A stretch of DNA of 45,876 nucleotides, taken from positions 170,683 through 216,558 of the forward strand of contig CALWIA010000006.1 of the NCBI GenBank assembly GCA_944380605.1. Reading direction: 5' to 3'. Positions 15,989 through 24,065 of this stretch are shown piece by piece (the first letter of the stretch is position 1; the number at the start of each line of letters is the position of its first letter). Under the pieces are notes generated by a model, which saw only the letters and a program-made list of their open reading frames with translations, was not told the origin of the DNA and searched no databases. The position numbers were made by a program, and so were the translations under genes. Source of the stretch: an uncultured Lachnospiraceae bacterium. GTDB lineage: Bacteria > Bacillota > Clostridia > Lachnospirales > Lachnospiraceae.

Positions 15989-16035
15989 ACGTCTCTTATC
16001 CCCTTTGCAGTCTCTAATCAATTCAAACATGTATT

Positions 16036-16064
16036 AGTGTACCACAACTTAAAACATAAGGAAA
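16036..16064 (-). promoter_or_regulatory. Possible promoter of the DUF1846 gene
   Basis: A good -10 TACACT (16041-16036) with a poor -35 TTTCCT (16064-16059) at 17 bases. The -10 is the main support. Confidence 0.35.
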
Positions 16065-16150
16065 GAGCCGAATGTTCCCTGTTCCGCAATTTTCTGCCGG
16101 AAAGTTCCCGTTCCGGGTCCTCACCATGCCGCTGTTCGTTTCTGACTGCT

Positions 16151-16407
16151 TCAGACTTCCAGCCACGCCCGGACCGTCTCTTCGCTGACTTCCAGCGCCT
16201 GAGCTATGGTTTCCACAGGCATGCCCATACGGGCCATGGTTTCAGCATTTTTTCTTAGAGTCTCCTGTTTTCCCTGCTCAATCCCCTGCTCGATCCCTTT
16301 CTCGATCCCTTCTTCCACGCCTTCCTTATAAATCTTCTCTGATATCTCGCACATTTCCCCGTAGCCTCCTTCTTCCCGCTTCAAATCGTGAACACATCTG
16401 GAAAGAT
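16151..16407 (-). pseudogene. Truncated remnant of an Rpn-type PD-(D/E)XK nuclease gene
   Basis: Only the C-terminal 85 codons of the family remain: LSRCVHDLKREEGGYGEMCE, the GIEKGIEQGIEQGKQE helix repeats and the end with ALEVSEETVRAWLE. They match the intact gene at 17187-18068 residue for residue with a few changes. Homology begins abruptly at about 16407; the open frame before that point is unrelated sequence that overlaps the XRE gene. The catalytic domain is missing, so it is not functional as a nuclease. Confidence 0.8.
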
Positions 16408-16487
16408 GTGTATGGACGGAACGGCAGGCGGCGGCGCGTATGCGCCATTCTTCTTGACCGCCCGCCGGCTCAACTGGCTTTGCTATC

Positions 16488-16685
16488 TTAATCTTCCACT
16501 GTAAAAATCTCCTCGATGGAAACATGGAATACTTTTGCTATGTTCCATGCTAATACCAATGACGGATTATATCTGCCTTTTTCTAAATTCCCTATGGTTT
16601 CTCTGCGGACATTTACTAACTTTGCCAAATCTTCCTGCTTCATATCATACTTGGCCCGATACTCCTTAATCCTATTCTTTATCAT
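16488..16685 (-). CDS. XRE family (Cro/CI-type) transcriptional regulator
   Basis: A 65-residue single-domain helix-turn-helix protein; EDLAKLVNVRRETIGNLEKG is the recognition unit and SIEEIFTVED the typical end. The start at 16685 overlaps the upstream DUF3796 stop by 14 bases, which suggests coupled translation. It probably represses its own operon through the GATATA-TT-TATATC dyad at 17084-17097. Small XRE/DUF3796 pairs are common in Clostridia and their biological role is unknown. Confidence 0.88.
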   Translation of the reverse strand: MIKNRIKEYRAKYDMKQEDLAKLVNVRRETIGNLEKGRYNPSLVLAWNIAKVFHVSIEEIFTVED

Positions 16686-17043
16686 TCTCCAGCCCCCATT
16701 TTTCTTTGAAGCCGTAATAAGCGGTGGATAAAGCATAGATTGCAACGGACACCGCCCAGCCAGAGGCAAGACCTGTGATCAGCGCTTCTTTTTCTTCCTT
16801 TAACCCAGCAAAAAAGCAAATAAAAGAAACGAATGCAACGGAAATCATTCCACAATAAAATGCGCGTGAAGCTGATTTATTCATGTATTCTTCCAACATT
16901 TCATCTGATTTGATGAAGAAATATTCAAAATCAACCACAAAGGCAAAGAAAGCAAGAAAAGACTTCGCTTCCGTGAAAATACCAATAAACCCCAGTAGAG
17001 AAAGCAAGCCCATAAGCCCGTATAAATAGTGTTTTGATTTCAT
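16672..17043 (-). CDS. DUF3796-like membrane protein
   Basis: A 123-residue protein with four hydrophobic segments: two near the N terminus (LMGLLSLLGFIGI and FLAFFAFVVDFEYFF) and two in the second half. The DEMLEEYMNKSA stretch between the pairs and the genetic link to a small XRE regulator match DUF3796 proteins. CAGGAGG lies before the ATG. Base composition is clearly more AT-rich than the surroundings, consistent with acquired DNA. Confidence 0.75.
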   Translation of the reverse strand: MKSKHYLYGLMGLLSLLGFIGIFTEAKSFLAFFAFVVDFEYFFIKSDEMLEEYMNKSASRAFYCGMISVAFVSFICFFAGLKEEKEALITGLASGWAVSVAIYALSTAYYGFKEKWGLENDKE

Positions 17044-17083
17044 AAACTCAACCTCCTGTCATGTGGTATATTTCGCTCTTTAC

Positions 17084-17118
17084 GATATAAATATATCACA
17101 CGAACTAGTGACAGTCAA
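17084..17118 (-). promoter_or_regulatory. Promoter and operator of the DUF3796/XRE operon
   Basis: Minus strand -35 TTGACT (17118-17113), 17 bases, -10 TATATT (17095-17090). A dyad GATATA-N2-TATATC (17084-17097) covers the -10 and is a likely XRE operator. Confidence 0.6.
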
Positions 17119-17186
17119 GCCAAATTGTATCAGCGTGAGCATCCCGTTCCAGGTCCTCACCATACCGCTATTTGTTTCTGACTGTT

Positions 17187-18068
17187 TCAGGCTTCCAGCC
17201 ACGCCCGGACCGTCTCTTCACTGACTTCCAGCGCCTGAGCTATGGTTTCCACAGGCATGCCCATACGGACCATGGTTTCAGCATTTTTTCTTAGAGTCTC
17301 CTGTTTTCCCTGCTCAATTCCTTTCACAATTCCCTGCTCAATCCCTTTCTCAATCCCTTTCTCGATCCCTTCTTCCACGCCTTCCTTATAAATCTTCTCT
17401 GATATCTCGCACATTTCCCCGTAGCCTCCTTCTTCCCGCTTCAAATAGTGAACACGTCTGGAAAGATCTCCATGCCTCATATCATCCGGATCCGCTGTCT
17501 TAAAGTACTTCATCAGTTCCGCGATCTCCGACCCGTCATCCGCCGCCGCGTTTATATATAGAATATACTGTCCGTCGTCATATTTCAACTCCGTACCTTT
17601 AAAATATTTCTCCACCGCGTATACGGTACGGCCGGCCTTCCACAGATCCGTCTCGCTGATGTATATCACGTACACATCCGGCAAGTCCTGATACGGCTTC
17701 CCTTTTTCCAGGTATTCGCTGTCTACCGCAGATCCATACAGCCGGGTTCGTCTGCTGTGATCTATGGTATCCGATCTCTGAACCTCCAGGTTGCAGAGGC
17801 GCCCGCCGCTGACCTCCGCCAGCACATCCAGCACCGCGTCATGGGATTCTATTTTCGAAATGCGGTACTGACTCCGCACCTCCTTCACCTCCAGATCCGG
17901 AATCCCGGTCAGAATCCGAAGCACATATTGACAGGCCAGCTTGTCATTTAAGGCTACAGAAAGAAATACGTTGCTGAACAGATTAAACTTCCTTGCTTCC
18001 TCTACCCTTCGTTCTCGGGCCTCTATCAGGCTCCGTTCTTCTGATTCCTGTTTTTTGTCTTTTGTCAT
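17187..18068 (-). CDS. Rpn family recombination-promoting nuclease / putative transposase
   Basis: A 293-residue PD-(D/E)XK protein. The nuclease core is in the first half: HDAVLDVLAEV with the acidic residue, then LCNLEVQRSD giving the E-x-Q motif, followed by an YGSAVDSEYL segment typical of the family. The C-terminal third has imperfect EKGIEKGIEQGI repeats expected to form a helix of variable length and an HTH-like end (IAQALEVSEETVRAWL). Rpn proteins act as DNA endonucleases, and some defend against phage. This copy looks intact; the 3' part is duplicated as a pseudogene to the left. Confidence 0.85.
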   Translation of the reverse strand: MTKDKKQESEERSLIEARERRVEEARKFNLFSNVFLSVALNDKLACQYVLRILTGIPDLEVKEVRSQYRISKIESHDAVLDVLAEVSGGRLCNLEVQRSDTIDHSRRTRLYGSAVDSEYLEKGKPYQDLPDVYVIYISETDLWKAGRTVYAVEKYFKGTELKYDDGQYILYINAAADDGSEIAELMKYFKTADPDDMRHGDLSRRVHYLKREEGGYGEMCEISEKIYKEGVEEGIEKGIEKGIEQGIVKGIEQGKQETLRKNAETMVRMGMPVETIAQALEVSEETVRAWLEA

Positions 18069-18154
18069 ACGGTTCCCCCTTTCCTGTGCCTGGACAGCGC
18101 GCCGCTATCCGGCGTATTCCCATCCTACCATGGACGCTGTTTCGGCACAAGGCA

Positions 18155-18197
18155 GGGAACCTACTATTTTTGACAGGGTACCATACGATTTTTGACA
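18155..18197. repeat. Contiguous tandem 21/22-bp repeats, possible insertion-sequence end
   Basis: Two adjacent copies, 18155-18175 and 18176-18197, both beginning GGG and ending ATTTTTGACA on the plus strand (TGTCAAAAAT on the minus strand). Multiple short repeats of this kind occur at IS21-family ends. No transposase gene adjoins it. Confidence 0.55.
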
Positions 18198-18217
18198 TGT
18201 ACACCCCCCTCATCCAT

Positions 18218-19801
18218 TCATTCCACCACTTCCCCATTTCTCATGATTACTACCCGATCAAACAGCGGCAGAAGCCGAACATCATGGGTAATGATTATGC
18301 AGGTTTCACACGACTGTATCAGCTGCCGCATCATCTTCTGAGCCCGTTCCCCGTCCATCTGGCTGGTCGGTTCATCCGCAAACAAAATTTTTCCACTCCT
18401 TACTATCCCCCTGCAGACATTTACGCACTGCTGCTGTCCCCCTGAAAGGGTCTGGATATCGCATTCCAGGAATCCGGCGCACAGACGGGCGGTCTGATCC
18501 TTCCATTGCGGATTTTCTTCTACTTCTCCCATGGAGATGTTCTCCATTACCGATCCGTCAAACAAAAAAGGAGCGGCCGGAACATAGGATATCTGCTTCC
18601 TGTCACTCTGCGTCTGGCAGCCAGCTCGCTTTCCATTTACATAGCATACGCCGCTGTTCAGCGGAATCAGTCCCAGCATTACCTTCAAAAGCGTGGATTT
18701 TCCGCTCCCATTTGCTCCAACGACTGCTATTTTTTCTCCCTTCTTCACCTGCAGGCAAACATCCTTCAAGATCTCTTTTCCTTCCAGACATACTCTCATA
18801 TGTTCTGCCCATATTGCGTCACGGCTTTCTTCCGGCATTTCGACGTTTTCTCCGGATTCTGTTTCCCTGTCAGCATCCGTCGGCAAAATCAGCGCTTCGA
18901 TCCGCCGGATCATGGCTTTCTTCTTTTTTATATCCAGTATCCGTGTCAGAACCTCCTTTAAAGCTGCCGTGTACTTTTCCAGCGCAGCCATATAGGCCGG
19001 AAATTTTGCCAGCGCCAGAATACCCGCTGAAAGTTCTTTCTGCGTCAATACCTGTAAAAGCCGCTGAAAAAGAGAATGCGCGCGGATAACAGCCTCCTTC
19101 ACGAGCTCTCCTCCGGCTTCTTTTCTTCTCACTCGATCCAGACTTGCGCAGTACTGTTCCAGCGCCTGTTCTTCCACGTCGTGCATTTGTAGAAACACCA
19201 TATCCTCCACCAACAGGGTTCCTCGTTCTGTTCGTTCGCTTTCACAAACACGGATTTCCTGCTCCAGTATCCCTATTTTTTTAGAAGCCATACCAGCTGC
19301 AGCAATTTCCAGAACTGCAGCCAGTGCTGCGGCAATCAATATCGCAGGAAACCATTGAAAAAAGACTGCGCTGAAAACACCGGCCAGCAGCATAAAAATA
19401 CCGATAGAAAGAAAATGGACCGCATAATCCAGTATCCCTATGCCGGAATAAAAAATCCGATCATACAATTCTCCATAGGTAAACCGCTTATGTATCCGGC
19501 TGTAGTCTAAAGAATAATACATTCGCAGCAGCTGTTCCCTTACCGATGTGATAATTTTCCAGCTGTTTCGGTCTGCGTACGTCTGATTCACATACTGCAC
19601 ACCGACGAAAAACAACAGTGACGCCCCCATAAGACAGCAGGCTTTCGCCAATTCCGCCATCGTTCCATATTCGACCGCCCGAAACACCAGATACAGGCAA
19701 ACCGGTTCCCAGCCAAACAGCATCAGCAAAAAGATGCTGAATACACAGAACTGGAAGATCGTTTCCTTTTTATTATTCCGGAACAAAAAGCCTCTGATCA
19801 T
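18218..19801 (-). CDS. ABC exporter subunit, fused membrane and ATPase domains (second gene of pair)
   Basis: A 527-residue half-transporter. The start at 19801 is chosen because GAGGAGGGG lies five bases upstream; it overlaps the preceding gene by 29 bases. Residues about 15-270 hold the hydrophobic helices; the ATPase domain has Walker A GANGSGKST, signature LSGGQQQCV, Walker B ILFADEPTS with catalytic Glu, and switch His in IITHDV. The usual D-loop SALD reads SQMD. It should pair with the upstream gene product as a heterodimer. No peptidase domain, precursor peptide or modifying enzyme is adjacent, so the cargo is unknown. Confidence 0.85.
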   Translation of the reverse strand: MIRGFLFRNNKKETIFQFCVFSIFLLMLFGWEPVCLYLVFRAVEYGTMAELAKACCLMGASLLFFVGVQYVNQTYADRNSWKIITSVREQLLRMYYSLDYSRIHKRFTYGELYDRIFYSGIGILDYAVHFLSIGIFMLLAGVFSAVFFQWFPAILIAAALAAVLEIAAAGMASKKIGILEQEIRVCESERTERGTLLVEDMVFLQMHDVEEQALEQYCASLDRVRRKEAGGELVKEAVIRAHSLFQRLLQVLTQKELSAGILALAKFPAYMAALEKYTAALKEVLTRILDIKKKKAMIRRIEALILPTDADRETESGENVEMPEESRDAIWAEHMRVCLEGKEILKDVCLQVKKGEKIAVVGANGSGKSTLLKVMLGLIPLNSGVCYVNGKRAGCQTQSDRKQISYVPAAPFLFDGSVMENISMGEVEENPQWKDQTARLCAGFLECDIQTLSGGQQQCVNVCRGIVRSGKILFADEPTSQMDGERAQKMMRQLIQSCETCIIITHDVRLLPLFDRVVIMRNGEVVE

Positions 19802-21473
19802 ACGGCCCCTCCTCGTTTTCAATCTGGCTTTCCTCTGCAAATCTCTTCTGCCTTTTCCGGAATACCAGATGCCTGTCCGCCAATTCGGCAAACGGTTTCC
19901 GGTGCGCCACGCCAATAATCAGCCAGCCATTTTCTGCTTTTTTTTGCAGAATACGACAGATCCGCTGCTCTGCCTCCTCATCCAAAGCGGATGTCGCTTC
20001 GTCCAGCAGCAGTATTTTTCGATTTCTGTAAAAGGCTCTCGCAAAGCACACTTTCTGCCGCTCTCCTGCTGACAAATCTTCCACAGGAGCATTCAGCCCT
20101 TCCGGCAGCTGTACAATCAATCGTTCCAAATCCGCTTCTTTTATCGCTTGAACCAGGCGGTCTTCCCCAAACGATTCTCCCATAACAATGTTGTCACAAA
20201 TGCTGCCCTTTATAAAACGAGGTTTCTGATCCAGGTAGCTGATCTGCCGCCACCAGTCCTTTCTTCTTCCCTTTCGCATTGGAATTCCATCCAGCCTGCA
20301 TTCCCCCGTATCTGCGTCCAAAATGCCGGCCATGATTTTTAATAGCGTACTTTTCCCACATCCATTCTCACCGGTTACCGACCAGTATTCTCCAGGATGA
20401 AACCAGACCGATACGTCGGAAAACAAAACTTCTGAACCAGGATACCCAAAAGAAACCGCCTGCAGTTTCAGCCCCTTCCATGCCTCGCAGTCTTCTGTAA
20501 CGGAATCGTTTCGTTCTTCACTGGAGATTCCCTTCTCCGTATTCTGGAGCGTTTGTTCCAGAAATTCTATCTGCCCGTTCAGCTTGCCCAAATCGCCCGC
20601 CAGTTCCGGAATTTTACAGCATTCTCTTGCTACGCCCGGCAGCAGAAACAACAGCGGATACACTTCCTGCAGCGAAGCCTTTCCTGCCAGAACCAGCATT
20701 CCCCCGCCTCCCGCCGCGCACAGCATCAGAAACAGCGGCGTAAGCAGCGCTCCCGCCGGAAAAATATTTCCAGTTTTTTTCAAAGAAAACAGCCGGTCCA
20801 GCAATTCTGCATTCTTTCTCTGGTAACCGGCCAGCATCCTCTCTGGATTCAAAAAACCTTCTATCTCGTGATTTTGGATCTGTTCCCAGGTTCTGTCACT
20901 GACCTCCCGTGAAATATCCGTAAATGCTTTCTGCTTCGCTTGCAGGCTCCCCAGCCTCTTCCGCATAATCAGCACTGTAGTCAGTACAAGGAAACCAGCT
21001 GCTCCATATACCGCCGCGTTCAAATATATCCCCATAATACTTCCGGCAGCAATTATGGATACCAGCTGAACCAGCTGCTCATACAGCCGCAGCTGATCCC
21101 CGCACAGCTGCGGAATACTCTCCCGGAACAACGCTGCTGTTTTACGGCTGTCCGCCGAATATCCAGCGTTTCCTTTCCAAAACATCCGGATACAGGAAGT
21201 CTGTAAAAACACCTCCCAGTTTCTCCTCTGCCTGCACAGCAAATAACGCCGAAGCAGCATCAGAAGTTCACTGAAAACGGCCATACCAAGAAATGTAAAC
21301 AGCAAGTCAACTGGCAGATGTCCTGGCTCCGCACCAATCTGGTACAGATTCCAGCCAAGCAGAACAGGAAGAACAACCGCCTGTGTCACGGCGCCGGCAG
21401 CAGATACCAATGTACAGATCAGCCATTCCCAGCTGTTTTTTCTTAAATAATCACACAAAAGGAGTCTCACCAT
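19773..21473 (-). CDS. ABC exporter subunit, fused membrane and ATPase domains (first gene of pair)
   Basis: A 566-residue half-transporter of the type-IV exporter class, with about six helices in residues 15-300. ATPase motifs are complete: Walker A GENGCGKST, signature LSAGERQKV, Walker B ILLLDEATSALD and switch His in VAHRK. It lacks a C39 peptidase domain. The two ABC genes use more A/T-ending codons than flanking metabolic genes, which suggests transfer. It follows folD by 75 bases, and a possible promoter lies in that gap. Export of a peptide, lipid or drug are all open. Confidence 0.85.
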   Translation of the reverse strand: MVRLLLCDYLRKNSWEWLICTLVSAAGAVTQAVVLPVLLGWNLYQIGAEPGHLPVDLLFTFLGMAVFSELLMLLRRYLLCRQRRNWEVFLQTSCIRMFWKGNAGYSADSRKTAALFRESIPQLCGDQLRLYEQLVQLVSIIAAGSIMGIYLNAAVYGAAGFLVLTTVLIMRKRLGSLQAKQKAFTDISREVSDRTWEQIQNHEIEGFLNPERMLAGYQRKNAELLDRLFSLKKTGNIFPAGALLTPLFLMLCAAGGGGMLVLAGKASLQEVYPLLFLLPGVARECCKIPELAGDLGKLNGQIEFLEQTLQNTEKGISSEERNDSVTEDCEAWKGLKLQAVSFGYPGSEVLFSDVSVWFHPGEYWSVTGENGCGKSTLLKIMAGILDADTGECRLDGIPMRKGRRKDWWRQISYLDQKPRFIKGSICDNIVMGESFGEDRLVQAIKEADLERLIVQLPEGLNAPVEDLSAGERQKVCFARAFYRNRKILLLDEATSALDEEAEQRICRILQKKAENGWLIIGVAHRKPFAELADRHLVFRKRQKRFAEESQIENEEGPYDQRLFVPE

Positions 21474-21512
21474 TCCGCCTAGTTCCCCACCCCCTGATAC
21501 GCATTTACACAG

Positions 21513-21540
21513 ATATTAAAAATCTGATAAGCCAGCGCAA
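21513..21540 (-). promoter_or_regulatory. Possible promoter of the ABC exporter pair
   Basis: Minus strand TTGCGC (21540-21535), 16 bases, TAATAT (21518-21513), within the short folD-ABC gap. Read-through from folD is an alternative. Confidence 0.4.
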
Positions 21541-21548
21541 TTTTCTCT

Positions 21549-22409
21549 TTACCCGCGCCGCCCCTTCGCTGCCTTTTTGCGTCTGCCCGCCGCCAGCGCC
21601 GTATGCCTGGCCAGCACCGCCGTAGTCACGGCTCCGATTCCCCCCGGCACCGGCGTAGCCGCCGCCGCGATGTCTTCTATAGCGGCCAGGTCCACGTCGC
21701 CGCACAGGTTCCCATCCGGATCTACGTTGATGCCCACGTCCAGCACCGCCGCGCCTTTTCCCACATGGTCCCGGCCCAGCATCCGGGGACGGCCCGCCGC
21801 CGCCGCCAGAATCTGCGCCTGGCGGCACACCGCCGGCAGATCTTCCGTCTTCGTATGACAGATGGTAACGGTGGCGTTTTCCTTTAGCAGCAGCATGGCC
21901 AGCGGCCGGCCCACCACCATGCTGCGGCCCACCACCACAGCCCGTCGGCCGGCTATGGGAATCCCATATGCCTTCAGCATTTCCACAACCGCCTCCGCCG
22001 TACAGGGCGCAAATCCGGTTTCATCGCCGGCGAACACCCCGGCCAGGCTGGCCGGGGAGATGCCATCCACATCTTTGGCCGGATCGATCATCCGCTCGAT
22101 GTCCGTTTCCCGGATCTGTTTCGGCAGCGGCCGCAGCACCAGAATGCCGTCCACTTCCGGTTCTTCGTTGATCTTTACGAATGCTTTCTTAAAATCCGCG
22201 TCGGAGATCTCCGCGTCAAATACATAGGACCGGGCCTTCAGGCCGAAAGCCTCCATCTTTTTCACCGCGTTCCGCTCATAGGACAGATCATCCGGCTTTT
22301 CTCCCACCCGGACAATGGCCAGCACCGGCGCCCGGTCCAGATCTTTGATCAGGGTTTCCACTTCCTGCCGGATCCCGGCGGAAACCGCTGCTCCTTTCAG
22401 CAATTCCAT
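21549..22409 (-). CDS. folD: FolD-family methylenetetrahydrofolate dehydrogenase with altered cyclohydrolase site
   Basis: A 286-residue FolD protein, which normally oxidises 5,10-methylene-THF with NAD(P)+ and then hydrolyses methenyl-THF to 10-formyl-THF. The Rossmann part is intact: GRSMVVGRPLAMLLL, TVTICHTKT and PVPGGIGAVTTAVL. The active-site region is not. The family motif Y-x3-K reads Y44-ERN-A48, so the Lys needed for the cyclohydrolase step (K54 in E. coli, K56 in human MTHFD1) is Ala. The family VQLPLP motif reads VLRPLP, so the catalytic Gln is Leu92. The Asp of KDVDG (Asp115) is kept. It is probably a dehydrogenase only. The next gene upstream is an FchA-like cyclohydrolase. Confidence 0.9.
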   Translation of the reverse strand: MELLKGAAVSAGIRQEVETLIKDLDRAPVLAIVRVGEKPDDLSYERNAVKKMEAFGLKARSYVFDAEISDADFKKAFVKINEEPEVDGILVLRPLPKQIRETDIERMIDPAKDVDGISPASLAGVFAGDETGFAPCTAEAVVEMLKAYGIPIAGRRAVVVGRSMVVGRPLAMLLLKENATVTICHTKTEDLPAVCRQAQILAAAAGRPRMLGRDHVGKGAAVLDVGINVDPDGNLCGDVDLAAIEDIAAAATPVPGGIGAVTTAVLARHTALAAGRRKKAAKGRRG

Positions 22410-22446
22410 ATCGTTCCTCCTGTTTTTTGTATCCGGTTTCCGGCTC

Positions 22447-23100
22447 CTAGGAAAGCAGCCGGGCCTGGATGCGGCCGTAGAGCCGGTCCGCCAGTTCCGT
22501 CCCTCTGCGAACGCAAGCCTCCGACGCCTGGTTCAGCTGCCGGGCCATCTCCCGGTTCTTCATGGATTTCGTGTTGATATACACATTCATCACCGCGCCG
22601 GTGATGGCCGCGCGGGCCATCTGCACCGCCACGCCCACATCGCTGACGGCCATGACGCTGCCCTTTTCTTCCAGCTCTTCCAGCAGAACCAGCAGATTTT
22701 CCGCCTTCTGCGCCGCGTCCAGGGGAACCCGGCTGGCTGCCAGCAGATTCGCTTCCATAACCACATCTTTATGGGCCTTTTCCTCTTCTGTCCCGGAAGG
22801 CAGCGCGTAAGCCGCCGCCACCAGCGCAAACACCTGGGCGTCTTTCTGTGCCAGGCCGGCCATCTCTTCCCGCAGCTGTTCCAGCTGCTCCATAATCTCT
22901 TTTACCCGCGCTTCCACGCCGGCGTATTTCTTTTTTCCCACGGTGAGATTCCCCACCATCAGCCCCAGGGCCGCCGCCAAGGCGCCTGCCAGAGCCGACG
23001 CGCCGCCGCCCCCCGGCACCGGCGCCTTTGAGGAAAGTTTTTCCAGGAACTCCTCCACCTGCATTTCGCTGATCTGCTTTTCGTCCGCGTCTGTACGCAT
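22447..23100 (-). CDS. Cyclodeaminase/cyclohydrolase family protein (FchA-like)
   Basis: A 217-residue all-helical protein of the formiminotransferase-cyclodeaminase C-terminal family, which includes the methenyl-THF cyclohydrolase FchA. The glycine-rich APVPGGGGASALAGALAAAL segment is near residues 30-50; GVEARVKEIMEQLEQLREE and VGVAVQMARAAITGAVMNV helices follow as expected. It could hydrolyse methenyl-THF or deaminate formimino-THF. The altered FolD next door makes the cyclohydrolase activity the better guess. It lies 37 bases before folD in the same orientation. Confidence 0.88.
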   Translation of the reverse strand: MRTDADEKQISEMQVEEFLEKLSSKAPVPGGGGASALAGALAAALGLMVGNLTVGKKKYAGVEARVKEIMEQLEQLREEMAGLAQKDAQVFALVAAAYALPSGTEEEKAHKDVVMEANLLAASRVPLDAAQKAENLLVLLEELEEKGSVMAVSDVGVAVQMARAAITGAVMNVYINTKSMKNREMARQLNQASEACVRRGTELADRLYGRIQARLLS

Positions 23101-23154
23101 TCCACGCTCCCCTTTCTGCTTCCCTTTTCTGTCCTGGCCTGCTGGCCGTTCCGC

Positions 23155-24054
23155 CTACGGCAGCCGGTATCCCCAGGCCTCCAGCACCGAAAGCGGCAGC
23201 TCCATCCGTATGGTCTTTTTCGGATCCACCACCTGGCAGACGGCCATCTGCCCCATAAGAGACAGCAGCATGCCCGCTTCTTCATCGCTGCGGCCGGCGG
23301 CCTGCATCACAAAGGCCTTCATGGCCTTTGCCGCCAGATCCCCCGCCTCGTCCAGGGTATCTGCCGACTGGATGGTCATCACGCTGCCCCGGCTGTACAA
23401 AAACGGCGTCGGCAGGCAGACGCCTTTCAGCACCTGCACCCGCACCGTCACTTCCCCTGCCATCTCCAGTCCGCAGATCAGCACCTCGCCGTCGCCCATA
23501 AGCCCGTGCAGATCGCCTATGGACAGCAGCGCGCCTTTGACAAAGACCGGCAGGTACAATACCGACCCTTTGACGATTTTCCGGCAGTCCATATTTCCGC
23601 CGTGGCGATCCGGCGTATCCGTCGTGACGCCTTCGCCTGCCGGCGCCGTACCGATAACGCCGATCATGGGATCCAGCAGCAGCTTCAGATGCGCGTCAAA
23701 CACCGCCCGGTCTCCTTCTATGGGAAAAATCCGGGCCGAGCAGGCGGCAAAATCCCCGCCGAACACGCCGGCTCCCGGCACGGTCTGCATCACCCCTGCC
23801 GCCTTCAGCCGGATGTCCAGGATCTCCACCTTCAGTATATCACCAGGTTCGGCCCCCTGTACATACAAAGGTCCCGTCGCCGGATTTTCTATGGGATCGG
23901 TCTTGTCGCCCATGGGGCGGTCTTCGCTGACGATTCCGTCGTCATAGCAGTCTCTGGTTTCAAATACCACAATATCCCCGCCGGCACAGACTGCCGCCGG
24001 GGATATTTCTTTGCTCAGGATTCCCTGTACCTGTTCTCTTGTTATGGTAATCAT
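23155..24054 (-). CDS. Acetamidase/formamidase family protein
   Basis: A 299-residue metal-type amidohydrolase of the FmdA/AmdA family, full length for the short bacterial-archaeal type. Signatures are DIVVFETRDCYDDGI, NPATGPLYVQGAEPGDIL near residues 57-75, GVFGGDFA and the GDLHGLMGDGEV segment. It releases ammonia and formate from formamide (or acetate from acetamide). AAGGAG lies before the ATG, 11 bases after argD, so it is probably read as part of the arginine operon. With the next two folate genes it forms a possible formamide-to-one-carbon module; a formate-THF ligase is not in the window. Confidence 0.88.
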   Translation of the reverse strand: MITITREQVQGILSKEISPAAVCAGGDIVVFETRDCYDDGIVSEDRPMGDKTDPIENPATGPLYVQGAEPGDILKVEILDIRLKAAGVMQTVPGAGVFGGDFAACSARIFPIEGDRAVFDAHLKLLLDPMIGVIGTAPAGEGVTTDTPDRHGGNMDCRKIVKGSVLYLPVFVKGALLSIGDLHGLMGDGEVLICGLEMAGEVTVRVQVLKGVCLPTPFLYSRGSVMTIQSADTLDEAGDLAAKAMKAFVMQAAGRSDEEAGMLLSLMGQMAVCQVVDPKKTIRMELPLSVLEAWGYRLP

Positions 24055-24065
24055 TCATGACTCCT

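Larger units (their letters stand above)
16106..17467. repeat. Direct duplication of the Rpn gene 3' end
   Basis: Bases 16106-16407 and 17142-17467 are near-identical. The second copy is 24 bp longer because it has eight more residues of the EKGI/EQGI repeat. The pair flanks the XRE/DUF3796 genes, so recombination between copies could delete them. Confidence 0.85.

Noticed and set aside
16391..16410. Perfect dyad ACACATCT-N4-AGATGTGT as an attachment site
   Set aside because: It arises at the break point of the Rpn remnant by a few base changes relative to the intact copy, and no integrase or second copy is seen.
16408..16525. N-terminal part of a 124-codon frame before the Rpn remnant
   Set aside because: It is unrelated to the family, overlaps the XRE gene and has no start signal; only the C-terminal remnant is homologous.
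21481..21548. Short peptide frame between folD and the ABC pair
   Set aside because: The frame ending at 21482 has no ATG, GTG or TTG with a ribosome site, so a precursor peptide for the exporter is not supported.
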